Assembly (NCBI GenBank): GCA_902384455.1
Contig: CABMCB010000094.1
Location: 53,305-117,304 of the forward strand
Source of the DNA: an uncultured archaeon
GTDB taxonomy: Archaea > Altiarchaeota > Altiarchaeia > IMC4 > SCGC-AAA252-I15
DNA: 64,000 bases
Reading direction: 5' to 3'
This document shows, piece by piece, positions 7,709 through 17,100 of the stretch (position 1 is the stretch's first letter; each line of letters begins with the position of its first letter). The notes below the pieces were generated by a model. That model was not told where the DNA came from, ran no database searches, and saw only the letters and a program-made list of their open reading frames with translations. A program made the position numbers and the translations under genes.

Positions 7709-8920
7709 TCATCCGCCAAACATCAGAATGCCCGGCTTGAATATTAGTATGAGGCCGAGAAGCAGCATTAGTGTGCCGCCGATTAGTTTTCCTATTTTTC
7801 CTTCTTTCGCATCTAGTTTGCGGCTGCGCAACGTATATACCGCTATGCTAAAGACGAGAAGGTCATCCAGCATGTAGAAGAAGATGTATAGGCTCAAGTA
7901 AGCGTAGTACATTGGAGCGGAGAGGTTGTTTAAAGTCAATACTCTAGTGTAAATGGCGGGAAACCCGGCCGTGCACGCAAGCTCCACTAGGTTGACGGCG
8001 AACGCCAAAACTATTGTGCCGGCGATTGTCGCAGGCAACGCTCCCTCGTGGACTATACTGCGCATCCGCTTGAATATGCCTGGTTTGACGCTTTCAGGTA
8101 TCGTAAGCGACGGACCCTTCTTGAACCAAAACACGTCCTTAAGGTTTATGAGGCCTGCTGCCACCGCGAACGCTCCTATTGCAACGCGGGTCGGGGTTGC
8201 GTAGCCCACAAACAGGAATAAATTAAGCCACGCGGCCATAAACAGGAAGTAGCTTATGCCGGAAGCCAAAATGAATATCCCGCCTACGAGGAACATCTTT
8301 CTTCGGCTTCTTGTGTACACTAAAAGCGCAAGAAGGAAAGTCAACACCCACATAGCGCAGGGGTTAAATCCGTCCAAAAGGCCGACGGCCATTGTGAAGG
8401 CGGGCAAGCTGACTGTGAGAGGGTCTACTTCGCCAAGGCCAGGAACCAGCATGATGTTTGAAACGTTTTCCGGCTGAACCAACTCCAGTTTCATGGAGGA
8501 ATTAGTAAGTTTGAGGTATGGGCTGAGGCAGCCGTATTTTATGCAGAATTTTACTTTGTTTTCAATTCTCTGCCCTGAAACAAACGTGTTGCCGTAGCCG
8601 GCAAAGTATGTGTCGCCTATGAAGTTTGCCGGCACTCCGCCGGGTTTCTCGCCGTATGCGTCCGTGAAATTCAGAAGCAGAGGCACAAATTCAGGATTCG
8701 TCTCTAAGTCGTAATAATCAAACGTGACCTGAGGATAACGGACTAAAAGTTCAGACATGAACTCTTTCTCCGCCTGACAGTGAGGGCAACTTGTGCGCCC
8801 GAAAACAACCAACGTGACGTTGTACTCCGGCTGCCCCACATCATCCGCTGAAACAGGCAGAAGAAGGAGAAAGACGGAGAATAGTATGATTGCCGCCTTG
8901 AAACTCAAATATGACGCCAT
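7709..8920 (-). CDS. Thioredoxin-CcdA/DsbD-like membrane fusion
   Basis: A 403-aa protein with three parts. A signal peptide ends near Ala25. An extracytoplasmic thioredoxin-like domain follows with CPHC at residues 45-48 and a GGVPANFIGD cis-proline region. A CcdA/DsbD-type membrane domain from about residue 170 has its two transport cysteines in GFNPCA (Cys188) and ACTAGFPAI (Cys316). Known relatives pass reducing equivalents across the membrane to outer thiol proteins. Here donor channel and acceptor domain are fused. It sits just upstream of the hydrogenase-like cluster and 10 bases after tfb on the same strand. Confidence 0.9.
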   Translation of the reverse strand: MASYLSFKAAIILFSVFLLLLPVSADDVGQPEYNVTLVVFGRTSCPHCQAEKEFMSELLVRYPQVTFDYYDLETNPEFVPLLLNFTDAYGEKPGGVPANFIGDTYFAGYGNTFVSGQRIENKVKFCIKYGCLSPYLKLTNSSMKLELVQPENVSNIMLVPGLGEVDPLTVSLPAFTMAVGLLDGFNPCAMWVLTFLLALLVYTRSRRKMFLVGGIFILASGISYFLFMAAWLNLFLFVGYATPTRVAIGAFAVAAGLINLKDVFWFKKGPSLTIPESVKPGIFKRMRSIVHEGALPATIAGTIVLAFAVNLVELACTAGFPAIYTRVLTLNNLSAPMYYAYLSLYIFFYMLDDLLVFSIAVYTLRSRKLDAKEGKIGKLIGGTLMLLLGLILIFKPGILMFGG

Positions 8921-8930
8921 ATCAGCGGTC

Positions 8931-9893
8931 CTAAACTTCGTAACCTAATTCCCGCGTAAGCTCCTCATACCTATTGCGGATAGTAATCTCGGTCACACCC
9001 GACAGCTTCTCAGCAATCTCCTTCTGAGTGTAACGCTCACGAGTAAGCTTCCCAGCCAAATAAATAGCAGCAGCCGCAACACCAGTAGGACCGCGGCCCG
9101 ACGTAATACCCTTCTCGCGGGCCCGCTGAATTATTTCCATAGCCTTCGCCTCAGTCTCCCCGCTTATTCCCAACTCGCTAGCGAACTTAGGAACATAATC
9201 CATGGGAGTCGCAACAGGCATCTTAAGGCCGAGTTTGCGGCAGCAGAAGCGGTAACTTTTTCCGATGTCCTTCTTGCTTTTGCCGGTCGCCTCGGAAAGC
9301 TCGTCCAGCGTCTTAGGCTGCCCGTGCTTCCGGGTTACGAAATATACGATTGCGGCAACAACACTCTCTATGCTGCGCCCCCGCGTCAGCCCCTGATTGA
9401 CGGCTTTGCGGTAAATCATGGCGCACTCCTCCTTTATGTTGTTGTTTATGGAAAGGAAACTGCAGACTCGGTCCAACTCCGGAAGCGCAATAGAAAGGTT
9501 CCTGTGGACGCTGTCGCTCATGCGGCTGCGCCGCTGCCACTTACGCAGACGATACAACTGAGCCTTCCTCTCCGGCTGAATGTTACCCCCGCGAATGTCG
9601 CGATCATAACGGTCGATTTCAGTGGTAAGACCTTTGTTAAGCTTAGCGAACTTGACTGGGCCGCCGGTGCGGCTTCTTTTGGCGGTCTGCTCCTGATCGA
9701 ACGCCCGCCACTCCGGACCGCTGTCGATAAGATTTTCCTCAATAACGGTGCCGCATGCTTTGCAGACTATTTCAGCGTGCTTGCGGTCCGTGAACAAGTT
9801 TCCGCTGCCGCATTCAGGGCAGACCTTTATTTCTTCTCCGGGGGTAGACTCAGGTTTTTCCCCCTTCACCATTTGCATTGATTTAACTGTCAT
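8931..9893 (-). CDS. tfb: Transcription initiation factor B (TFB)
   Basis: A 320-aa general transcription factor that binds the TBP-TATA complex and recruits archaeal RNA polymerase. The N-terminal zinc ribbon has CPECG and CKACG (Cys25, 28, 44, 47). A B-finger/linker and two cyclin folds follow (repeat cores SFLSINNNIKEECAMIYRKA and ASELGISGETEAKAMEI, each with a conserved GRxxxxVxAAxxY-type segment), ending in a helix-turn-helix with VTEITIRNRYEELTRELG. I chose the ATG at 9893. A longer reading to 9965 needs a TTG start and adds a poorly conserved extension. An AATATAC box lies about 35 bases upstream of the chosen start. Confidence 0.95.
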   Translation of the reverse strand: MTVKSMQMVKGEKPESTPGEEIKVCPECGSGNLFTDRKHAEIVCKACGTVIEENLIDSGPEWRAFDQEQTAKRSRTGGPVKFAKLNKGLTTEIDRYDRDIRGGNIQPERKAQLYRLRKWQRRSRMSDSVHRNLSIALPELDRVCSFLSINNNIKEECAMIYRKAVNQGLTRGRSIESVVAAIVYFVTRKHGQPKTLDELSEATGKSKKDIGKSYRFCCRKLGLKMPVATPMDYVPKFASELGISGETEAKAMEIIQRAREKGITSGRGPTGVAAAAIYLAGKLTRERYTQKEIAEKLSGVTEITIRNRYEELTRELGYEV

Positions 9894-10004
9894 CTTAGAA
9901 CCGTGTAAAAGGCAGAATGAAGAGTATATTGCTTCTTTACCGCTTAAAAAAGAGGCAGTATTCAAAAAGTTACCTGATTTCGGCCGGATTCTTATTCTTT
10001 AGCA

Positions 10005-10013
10005 TTTTTTAAG
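10005..10013 (+). promoter_or_regulatory. TATA-like box for secreted Cys-rich gene
   Basis: The sequence TTTTTTAAG is followed by a G-run and lies 44 bases upstream of the ATG at 10057, in the divergent gap between tfb and the plus-strand genes. It fits an archaeal TATA box giving a short leader. Position and sequence are the only evidence. Confidence 0.45.
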
Positions 10014-10056
10014 GGGGGAACATAAAGAGTGGATGACAGTTTTTGTAGGCACTCAC

Positions 10057-10839
10057 ATGAAAAAAATCTATTTAGGATTAATGGTTTTCACCTTGGCCCT
10101 GTTTGCTTTCAACGCATCCGGAGCAGGACAGAACGGGCAAGACAACCGCCCTGACGCTCAAGTCGTCCCATACAAAGGGAACGAGATTAAGAACTACAGC
10201 CTGTTTGACTGCGGCAACACCACAGACAAGAAGGAGGAATTAAAGTGCAAAACATCTGCACGGATAAGAGAGGATGAAGGAAACAAAAGCAGATTTACCG
10301 GAATCAACTGCTCAAACATAACTGGAGTAGGAGACCGAATAAGATGCCGCATCAAAACGCAAGTAAACGAAAAAACAAACAAAAGCGAATGCGCCGAGCA
10401 AACAGGAGAAAACCAGACTCAATGCGAACAAAAATACCAGAAAACCAAAGACTGCTGGAAGAAAAACCTAACTGACGACCGCATATCATGCATAAAAGAA
10501 AAACTAAACGCCACAGACTTCCAAGAGCGCAAACAAGAATGCATGAACAAAACAGAACAAGAACGCGGACAATGCATAGCAGACCTAAAACGCGCGGCCT
10601 ACGACGCAGTGCTACTTAGGTTTGAAAACATCGAAGACCGCATACAAACCCTCCAAAACAAAAGCCTGCTCACAACGGCAGAAGCCGATGAATACACCGC
10701 CCAAATAGAAGAACAAAAAATCGCGTTCAACCAATCCAAAAACCTGGACGGACTATTAGAAGCCATCCACACCGTCAGAGACATATGGCAAGAAATCATA
10801 CAAACAGCCAAAAACCACAAAAAGGAGGCCGAACAATGA
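10057..10839 (+). CDS. Secreted Cys/Asn-rich helical protein
   Basis: About 260 aa with a clear signal peptide (MKKIYLGLMVFTLALFAFNA). The mature part is highly charged with many Cys residues spaced in short helical units (for example CSNITGVGDRIRC, ECAEQTGENQTQC, CMNKTEQERGQC) and several N-glycosylation-type NxS/T sites. The last about 80 residues look coiled-coil (ENIEDRIQTLQNK). I do not recognise the family. I prefer the ATG at 10057 because it directly precedes the signal peptide; an in-frame ATG at 10033 would add eight residues. It ends overlapping the next start (ATGA), so the two products are probably made together. Confidence 0.75.
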   Translation: MKKIYLGLMVFTLALFAFNASGAGQNGQDNRPDAQVVPYKGNEIKNYSLFDCGNTTDKKEELKCKTSARIREDEGNKSRFTGINCSNITGVGDRIRCRIKTQVNEKTNKSECAEQTGENQTQCEQKYQKTKDCWKKNLTDDRISCIKEKLNATDFQERKQECMNKTEQERGQCIADLKRAAYDAVLLRFENIEDRIQTLQNKSLLTTAEADEYTAQIEEQKIAFNQSKNLDGLLEAIHTVRDIWQEIIQTAKNHKKEAEQ

Positions 10840-11105
10840 AACCCGCGTTTATACTGCTTATGATGGCATTCGCAGTCGCTTTGTCAGGCTGCTTGGGAAC
10901 AGACGAGACATCCACGACCACTGCTCCATCAACAGTAGAGCAGACGTATGTCACAACCACTTTAGCGGCGCAGTCTGCCACAACAACTACAGTAATTCAA
11001 CCACCGATAGAGGTTAGTACGACCGCCACAACAATAGACCTCGGCGTTGACTTAAACGACGGCTTAGACGGCGCAATAAAGGACGTCCAGGACGTAAACT
11101 CTTAG
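10836..11105 (+). CDS. Small Thr-rich lipoprotein
   Basis: An 89-aa protein with a lipoprotein signal: hydrophobic stretch then LSGC. Lipid attachment to the Cys is likely. A Thr/Ser-rich linker follows (TTTTV, TTTAPST) and then a short acidic tail DLGVDLNDGLDGAIKD. The start is set by an excellent ribosome-binding site AAAGGAGG and by ATGA overlap with the upstream gene. Function unknown; probably a surface partner of the upstream Cys-rich protein. Confidence 0.75.
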   Translation: MKPAFILLMMAFAVALSGCLGTDETSTTTAPSTVEQTYVTTTLAAQSATTTTVIQPPIEVSTTATTIDLGVDLNDGLDGAIKDVQDVNS

Positions 11106-11167
11106 TGAGTATTCTGACCGCGTTTGCAGCAGCCTAATCTAAGTAAGCTTTTATCTACAGCAGGGAA

Positions 11168-11953
11168 ATGAGTATTGTGGAAGCCCTTAAGCTGATTAGT
11201 TTAGGCCTTTTATGCGGGTTCCTGAGTGCCACATTGGGCATTGGAGGGGGGGTTATTCTGGTGCCTGCGCTTGTTTTCCTTTTGGGTTACCACATGAAAA
11301 AAGCAGTCTCTACGTCTCTTTCCACTATTATTCCCACGACTCTTGTCGCACTTCTTACCCACTATTTGATACAAGGAGGACATTTCCAATTTCTCCTTGC
11401 CGCATTAATCACATTAGGCGCCCTTTTTGGCGCAAAGTTCGGAGCACAACTGGTCCACCAGATAAGCACACACCGCCTAACAAGATTATTCTCGCTGCTT
11501 TTGATTGTTACCGGACTCAAGCTCGCAGGAGCACTAAGCGTATCAGCAGACACCGGCACAGTAAGCACTACGCCGCCGCTGCTTGTCTCATTGGGCCTGG
11601 CAACAGGCACATTATCCGCGCTATTTGGGGTAGGTGGCGGCGTAATAGTAGTACCTGCGTTAAACATGCTCTTCGGATTGCCCCTTAAGGACGCCATGAC
11701 TATTTCCCTCCTTGTTATACTTCCTACGGCGTGCGCGGGCGTTTTCTTCCACAGAAAATTCAATAACGTGGATTCTGGGGCTCTTAAAACGCTTGTTCCG
11801 GCAGCCGCTTTAGGGGCAGTCATAGGCACTTTTGTTTCACCGCACATTCCCGCAGACGCGCTAAAACAGATTCTCGGATTCTTCCTCGTCTTGACCGCAA
11901 CCTTGATGATAGTACAGCACAAAATCAAAAGTAAAACCCCGACAGTTGCGTAG
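11168..11953 (+). CDS. TauE/SafE-family permease
   Basis: A 261-aa protein with about eight membrane segments in two homologous halves. Each half begins with the family signature: FLSATLGIGGGVILVPAL near the N-terminus and TLSALFGVGGGVIVVPAL near residue 150. The length is usual for the family. Members are thought to export or import sulfite, sulfoacetate or other small anions, but the substrate cannot be read from sequence. A TATA-like CTTTTATC lies about 20 bases before the ATG, suggesting a nearly leaderless mRNA. Confidence 0.88.
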   Translation: MSIVEALKLISLGLLCGFLSATLGIGGGVILVPALVFLLGYHMKKAVSTSLSTIIPTTLVALLTHYLIQGGHFQFLLAALITLGALFGAKFGAQLVHQISTHRLTRLFSLLLIVTGLKLAGALSVSADTGTVSTTPPLLVSLGLATGTLSALFGVGGGVIVVPALNMLFGLPLKDAMTISLLVILPTACAGVFFHRKFNNVDSGALKTLVPAAALGAVIGTFVSPHIPADALKQILGFFLVLTATLMIVQHKIKSKTPTVA

Positions 11954-11991
11954 CGACTAGCATTCTTATCCTTGTACAACGGGGTATTTTT

Positions 11992-12678
11992 ATGGCGAAT
12001 CCGACGACATTGCCAGCGGTACAGCAGATGAAGGGGGACGCGCTCGGAATCCGCGGGCAACAGGCCATGCAACAGCTTGATGAGGCTTTAGGGCAGTTGG
12101 ATCCAGGCAAACTTAGAGAATACGGGATTCCAACAGGATATCTAATCGGCGCAGAAAGGGAGCTGGCAAGGAGGCCTCTCGCGCAGTTGGACAGGCTTAA
12201 GGATGCGCGGCGCGGTTTGGAGGAACGGTGCGACCGCCTTTCTTTACAGTTTATTAAACCGACCGGCGAGTACAGTTTTGCAAATTACGGATTTGACACG
12301 GCGAATTATACGGGGGGAGAAAACATTGAAGACAGAGTCGTCCAGGTGGATGGAAAGCTTCAAACCATTTTCGTGGGAAGAACCGGCACCAACTCCCCAT
12401 ACAACTACAGAGACATCGGTAAGGCAGTTTACGACATAGCCGAACTTAGGATACAACAGGACAGGGAGAAAAAAGGCTGGCTAAGCAAACCCGTAAGCCC
12501 CGCAGAATCTGAACTAGGCGCAAGAGAAGCGCACATTATCGTCGAACACAAAGTCCTAGACCAAATTGAGGCAGACCCGGCACTACTTACTCAAGTTGGA
12601 AGAGCCATAAAAACATCCAGAGACACCGGAAAACCCTTTAGACAAATCTGGGCGGCACTTCAAGAAAAACAGGCGTAA
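11992..12678 (+). CDS. Hypothetical soluble protein
   Basis: A 228-aa protein without signal peptide or membrane segment. The N-terminal half is rich in predicted helices (QQAMQQLDEALGQL, ARRPLAQLDRLKDARRGLEE). A central segment has FANYGFDTANYTGGENIEDR, and the C-terminus is again helical. I do not recognise a family. It is probably cytoplasmic. It is followed by a 440-base spacer. Confidence 0.7.
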   Translation: MANPTTLPAVQQMKGDALGIRGQQAMQQLDEALGQLDPGKLREYGIPTGYLIGAERELARRPLAQLDRLKDARRGLEERCDRLSLQFIKPTGEYSFANYGFDTANYTGGENIEDRVVQVDGKLQTIFVGRTGTNSPYNYRDIGKAVYDIAELRIQQDREKKGWLSKPVSPAESELGAREAHIIVEHKVLDQIEADPALLTQVGRAIKTSRDTGKPFRQIWAALQEKQA

Positions 12679-12690
12679 AAACTTATTTTT

Positions 12691-12732
12691 CGGTGGACGC
12701 CCACTCTACAGATTGAAACGGTGGACGCCCAC
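12691..12732. repeat. Two copies of a palindromic 14-mer
   Basis: CGGTGGACGCCCAC occurs at 12691-12704 and 12719-12732. Each can fold as a short hairpin (GGTGG/CCACC around ACGC, with one G-T pair in the first copy). The pair lies just after the 228-aa gene and before a possible minus-strand small gene, so it may be a bidirectional terminator or an operator. Confidence 0.6.
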
Positions 12733-12769
12733 CTAACCCCCTTCTGAGCAAAAAGCAGACATCTACGCC

Positions 12770-13013
12770 TTACCCCACCTTCTTCCAGTCGGCCGGAAGC
12801 AGATTGTATGGGTCATAGGCGTATTTCTTCTCTTTATGCCCGTCAAAGGGATTCCCCTTTATACCCGAAGGTATACAGTCATAGACCACTTTCCCGTTCA
12901 CCTCCTACACGGGACAATGCCCGGATGGCGCTATTTCCCTGTCGCCTGGGAGGCGGAGTTATGTAATACTCCGCCCCCGCATACCCGCGAATTTTCTTAT
13001 TGGCGACTTTCAT
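12770..13013 (-). pseudogene. Possible small gene, split by a frame change
   Basis: Two overlapping minus-strand readings look protein-like. The first (12879-13013, 44 aa) starts MKVANKKIRGYAGAEYYI. The second (12770-12901, up to 43 aa) reads VNGKVVYDCIPSG, NPFDGHKEKKYAYDPY and ends LLPADWKKVG. They overlap by 23 bases in different frames at a GGAGGTGAACGGG segment. Either one gene has suffered a frameshift, or two tiny coupled genes use the GGAGG as ribosome-binding site for a GTG start. The composition (Tyr, Lys, Pro rich, DPYN motif) favours real protein over chance. No family recognised. Confidence 0.35.
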
Positions 13014-13054
13014 CTTACCATCGATTCTATATTACTCCGGATGGCATATATACT

Positions 13055-13117
13055 TTCCCGACATAGAATATATTTATATATATAGACTCTTTATTTGTAT
13101 ATAGAAGAGGTTTGATT
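13055..13117. promoter_or_regulatory. AT-rich divergent promoter region
   Basis: The stretch around ATAGAATATATTTATATATATAG is the most AT-rich segment of the spacer and lies between the minus-strand small reading and the AbrB-PhoU gene. Several overlapping TATA boxes can be read on both strands. GAAGAGG just before the ATG at 13118 serves as ribosome-binding site. Confidence 0.5.
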
Positions 13118-14113
13118 ATGGACACAAGAAAAGTACAAATCACCGGAGGAGCATCCTACATGATAACACTCCCAAAAGAATGGATACAATCACTCAACAT
13201 AAAGAAAAACGACACACTAGGACTCGTAATACAACCAGACAAAACACTAACAATAACACCATACACAACAACAGAACACACCCAAAAAACAAAAAAACTC
13301 GACGCCGACACAATAACCAACCCCGCCTACCTATACCGCTACCTAATAGGCAGCTACATCGCAGGCTACAACAACATAGAAATAAAATCACAAAAAAAAC
13401 TCACACCACCCATAAAAAACGCAATAAGAACATTCACAAGAACCGCAATAGGCCAAGAAATAGTCGAAGAAACCGAGAACCGCATACTCATAAAAGACCT
13501 ACTTAACCCCAAAGAAATGCCCGTAGAAAACACGCTCAAAAGATTCTACCTCATCGTAAAAGGCATGCATGAAGACGCAATCAACTCCCTAGGAACATAC
13601 GACAAACAACTCTCAGAAGACGTCATAAAACAAGAAAACGAAACAAACAGACTACACTGGCTAATAGCCCGACACCTCAACCTAATAATGAACGACACAA
13701 CACTCGCCACAACCATGAACACCACAACATGGACCGCCAACAGCTACTACAGAGTAAGCATGAACCTAGAACACATAGGAGACCACGCAGTAATCATCGC
13801 CAAAAACAACGTTGAAATAAAAGAAAAAAAAATAGACGAAAAAACCCTAACAGACATAAAAAACGCAAGCAAACAAGCAATCACAATACTAAACGAAAGC
13901 ATGGAATCACTCTTCAAAAAAGACATCAACACAGCACAAAAAAACATGGACCTAATGGAAAAACTACAAACACAATGCCAACAAATACACACAAGACTAC
14001 AACACCAAAAAAACCCCACAACAGTACAACTAAGCTACATAACCACAAGCATAGAAAGAACAGGAGAATTCTCAAAAAACATATCAGAACAAATGATAGA
14101 CTACCTAGTCTAA
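13118..14113 (+). CDS. AbrB-PhoU phosphate-uptake regulator
   Basis: A 331-aa protein. Residues 1-50 form a SpoVT/AbrB-like DNA-binding fold (RKVQITGGASYMITLPKEWI). The remainder is PhoU-like, with helical bundles such as LIVKGMHEDAINSLGTYDKQ and a conserved ...NLEHIGDHAVIIAKN segment. Archaeal AbrB-PhoU fusions are thought to control phosphate transport genes, but no pst genes lie nearby. The start follows GAAGAGG by seven bases. Codon use is extreme: almost every third base is A or C, unlike several neighbours. Confidence 0.85.
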   Translation: MDTRKVQITGGASYMITLPKEWIQSLNIKKNDTLGLVIQPDKTLTITPYTTTEHTQKTKKLDADTITNPAYLYRYLIGSYIAGYNNIEIKSQKKLTPPIKNAIRTFTRTAIGQEIVEETENRILIKDLLNPKEMPVENTLKRFYLIVKGMHEDAINSLGTYDKQLSEDVIKQENETNRLHWLIARHLNLIMNDTTLATTMNTTTWTANSYYRVSMNLEHIGDHAVIIAKNNVEIKEKKIDEKTLTDIKNASKQAITILNESMESLFKKDINTAQKNMDLMEKLQTQCQQIHTRLQHQKNPTTVQLSYITTSIERTGEFSKNISEQMIDYLV

Positions 14114-14120
14114 AAGAAAA

Positions 14121-17100
14121 CTAAAAAGGAAGTTCGTCATCCGACGCATCAGAACATTTTCTGGCCTCAAACACACCTTCAAAAATATTTTGCTTACCAT
14201 TTGAAGCTACTGGAGTCTTCGTTATTTTTCTTCCCGCGTACGCTACGAAAACAAGGAAGGCTAGTGCAGAAGCGCCTAATACGCCTGAAGTGAGCAGTCG
14301 GTTCCCTCCCACTGCGCGACCGGATATAATAGGTGTGTCAACTGGTGAATCCGAATATTCGGCGCCTGTTTCCGCAGTTGCGTTCACCTCTTCGTCGTAA
14401 GATGGTGCCGGTGGCAGAGGTACTGTTGAATCTACGGTAGATTTGTTCTTTTTTTCTGTGACGTTGGATTTTACGGTTTTTTTCTCCCCGCTTTTAGACA
14501 CGTTTGACGTGGGTTTTACTTCTCGGAGGGTGGTTGAAGTAGCTGTTGTAACTTCGGGGGTGGTGGTAGGGGAACTGTCTTGGTTTTCTTCTTGTGTCTC
14601 ATTGTGGACTGGTGTAGGCACGTCTTGAACCGATGTTTCAGGGAGTGTTTCAGTTGGGTGATTTTTTCGTCCGGGAGTTCCGCCTTCAAATCCGCTTTCT
14701 ATCCACTGGTTGTCGTCTGTTTTTTCTAGGCTGCGGTTGTTCCCGTTTCCGCCGTCTTCTGGGCTGTATGTGGTTTCGTCTGTTTGTGTTCCGTCTGGCG
14801 TGAGAATCCGCAGGGTTTTTCCGGTGTTTGGTAGTCCGCCGTTGGTGAGCGAGTTGTCTTCGGTTGTGAAGTGCGGCACGTAAGGTGGGAAGGAGAGCGA
14901 CGTGTCTTTGTCTGTGATTATGGCAAAGCCGCCAGGTGGCACAAGTGGGAACGAACCGGTTTGTATTTCCAGAGTATCTTCGCCTTTGTCGTCTGCAATG
15001 CGCCAGCCGGTTAGGTCTACGTATCTGTCGCCGGTGTTTATGAGTTCTATGTATTCAGTGCGGTAGTCATCGCCAGGTGGGTTGTACATGATTTCGTTGA
15101 AGGCTATGTCAGCGTAGATTGTTGTTGACGTTATTGAGGTGGCGGAGGTAGTTGATGTTGAGGAGGTCGTGGTGGTGGATGTTGAGGTCGTGGTTGATGT
15201 GGAGGATGTTGTAGTTGAGGAGGTAGTAGATGTCGTTGACGGTAATGAAGTAGTAGTTGAGGACGTTGTAGTTATCGGCAGGGTTGTCGTTGTTGATGTT
15301 GTGCTTGTTATTGTCGTGGTGGGTTGAGTTGTGGATGTTATCGACGTGGTTGTGGTGGGTTGTACGGTAGTTGTTGTGGTTGTGTATGTCGTTGTTGTTG
15401 ACGTGGCAGTTGTGGAGGAGGTGGTTGTTGTCTGAATTGTTGTGGTCGATGTTTTGGTTGTGGTTGTTGTCGTGGAGGTTGTTTGTGTTGTCGACGTCGT
15501 CGTTGTGGGTTGCGTTGTTGTCGGGATTGTTGGGGTTGTGGTCGTTGTTGTGTCCAGCAAGGTTGTTGTGGTTGTCGTAGTTGAGGTTGTGGAAGTTGTT
15601 GTGGATGTTATGGTTGACGATGTTATCGTGGAGGTTGTTATGGTAGTTGTGGATGTGGCGGTAGTTGAGGATGTTGTTGTCGTTATGGAGTATGTGGTTG
15701 TTGTAAAGGATTCTGTTGTGGATGTTTCTGTTGGTGTCGTTGCGGTTGTTGATGTGATTGTTTGAGTTGAGGTTGTGGTTGTTGTTGATTCGGTAGTTGT
15801 GGTTGTCGCTTCTTGCGAGAGGCTTGTGGTTGAGGTTATGGCCGTCTGTTCCGTTGTTGTGGTGGATTCGACTTTTGTTGTCGTTGTATAGTCGGTGGTT
15901 GATGTTGTGGCGGGTTCATCCTCTGTTAGGGTTGATGTTGTCGTGGGGTCTATTTGGGTTGAGGTGGTTGGGGTTTCTGTTGTTGAGGTTGTAGTGGACG
16001 TGTCTATTGTGGAGGTTGTTGTGGATTCCGGTTGGGATGTTGTGGGGGGTATTTCAGCGGTTGAGGTGGTGGTGGATTCTATTAGTGTTGATGTTGTTGT
16101 GGTGTGCTCTTCTGGCTTTGTTGGAGTTGTCGGGTCTGTTGCTGTCGTTGTCGAAGTGGGTTCTTTTGTGGAGGCTGCCGTTTCGGTCGTTGTGGTAGCC
16201 GGCTCTGGGATGGAAGTCGTCGTTGTTGGATTTGGTATGGTGGTCGTCGTGGATTCGGTAGTTGAAGTTGGGGTGGACGTTTCCGTTGTTGACGTCGTTG
16301 TTTCTATTGTTGGGGTTGGCTTGGTTGTCGACGTTTCATCTAAAACCGTTGATGTTGTTGTAGTAGACTCGATTGCGGGGGGGGTTATTGTGGAAGTGGA
16401 GGATTCTGTCGTTGTGGTCGTTGATTCTGCGATAGAAGTCGTCGTGGCCGAGTCCGGTAGTGTGGTTGTCGTGGATTCCGTGGTTGACGTTGTGGTTTCG
16501 ATTGTTGTTGGGGGTTCGACTGTCGACGTCGTGGTGGTAGTGGTTTCGGTGGTAGTTGTTGTTTTCTGCGTCGTTTGTTCTTCGGGAGTTATGCTGTTTC
16601 TTTTTCCGGGAGTGCCGCTCTCCGTGTTTGATTCGCCCCAGTTTTCCTCTTCGTCTCCCGCCGACATATTTTTCTTTTCCAGACTCTTGTTGTTTCCGTT
16701 CCCGCCCCATGAATTTCTGTATGTAAGATTCGCTTTGACGCTTCCGTTTTCCTCCAGCGCAAGAGGCTCTCCAGTGTTGCTTAAGCTGTCCCAACTAGAG
16801 TCTAACAGTATCCCGTTGTATTGCTGGTAGTCTGTGATGAACTTCACCGGGTCGTCTGTAATAACCGCGTATTCTCCGGGAAGTAGAGTATCGTACTGTA
16901 TCGGCTCCAACTTGTGCTTTACTCCGCCTTCCAGAAGCCGCCAAGCCGAGACGTTGACGCTTTCATTGCCGAAATTCAGCACCTCAACCCACTCGCGCCC
17001 CGAATCCGAGCCTGCCGGATTGTACATTACCTCCGTGAAAATCAAAGAGGCGCTTGTGAGGGTAGGGTACATTAAGCATAACAACAACGCCACAACTAAA

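Noticed and set aside
12709..12732. GATTGAAAC next to a repeated 14-mer, resembling the end of a CRISPR repeat
   Set aside because: Only two short copies with a 14-base gap, no regular spacers and no cas genes.
15139..16830. Long Val-rich plus-strand readings
   Set aside because: They are the complement of the Thr/Ser tract of the lamin-tail gene, where stops are absent on both strands; they lack starts, signals and any known domain.
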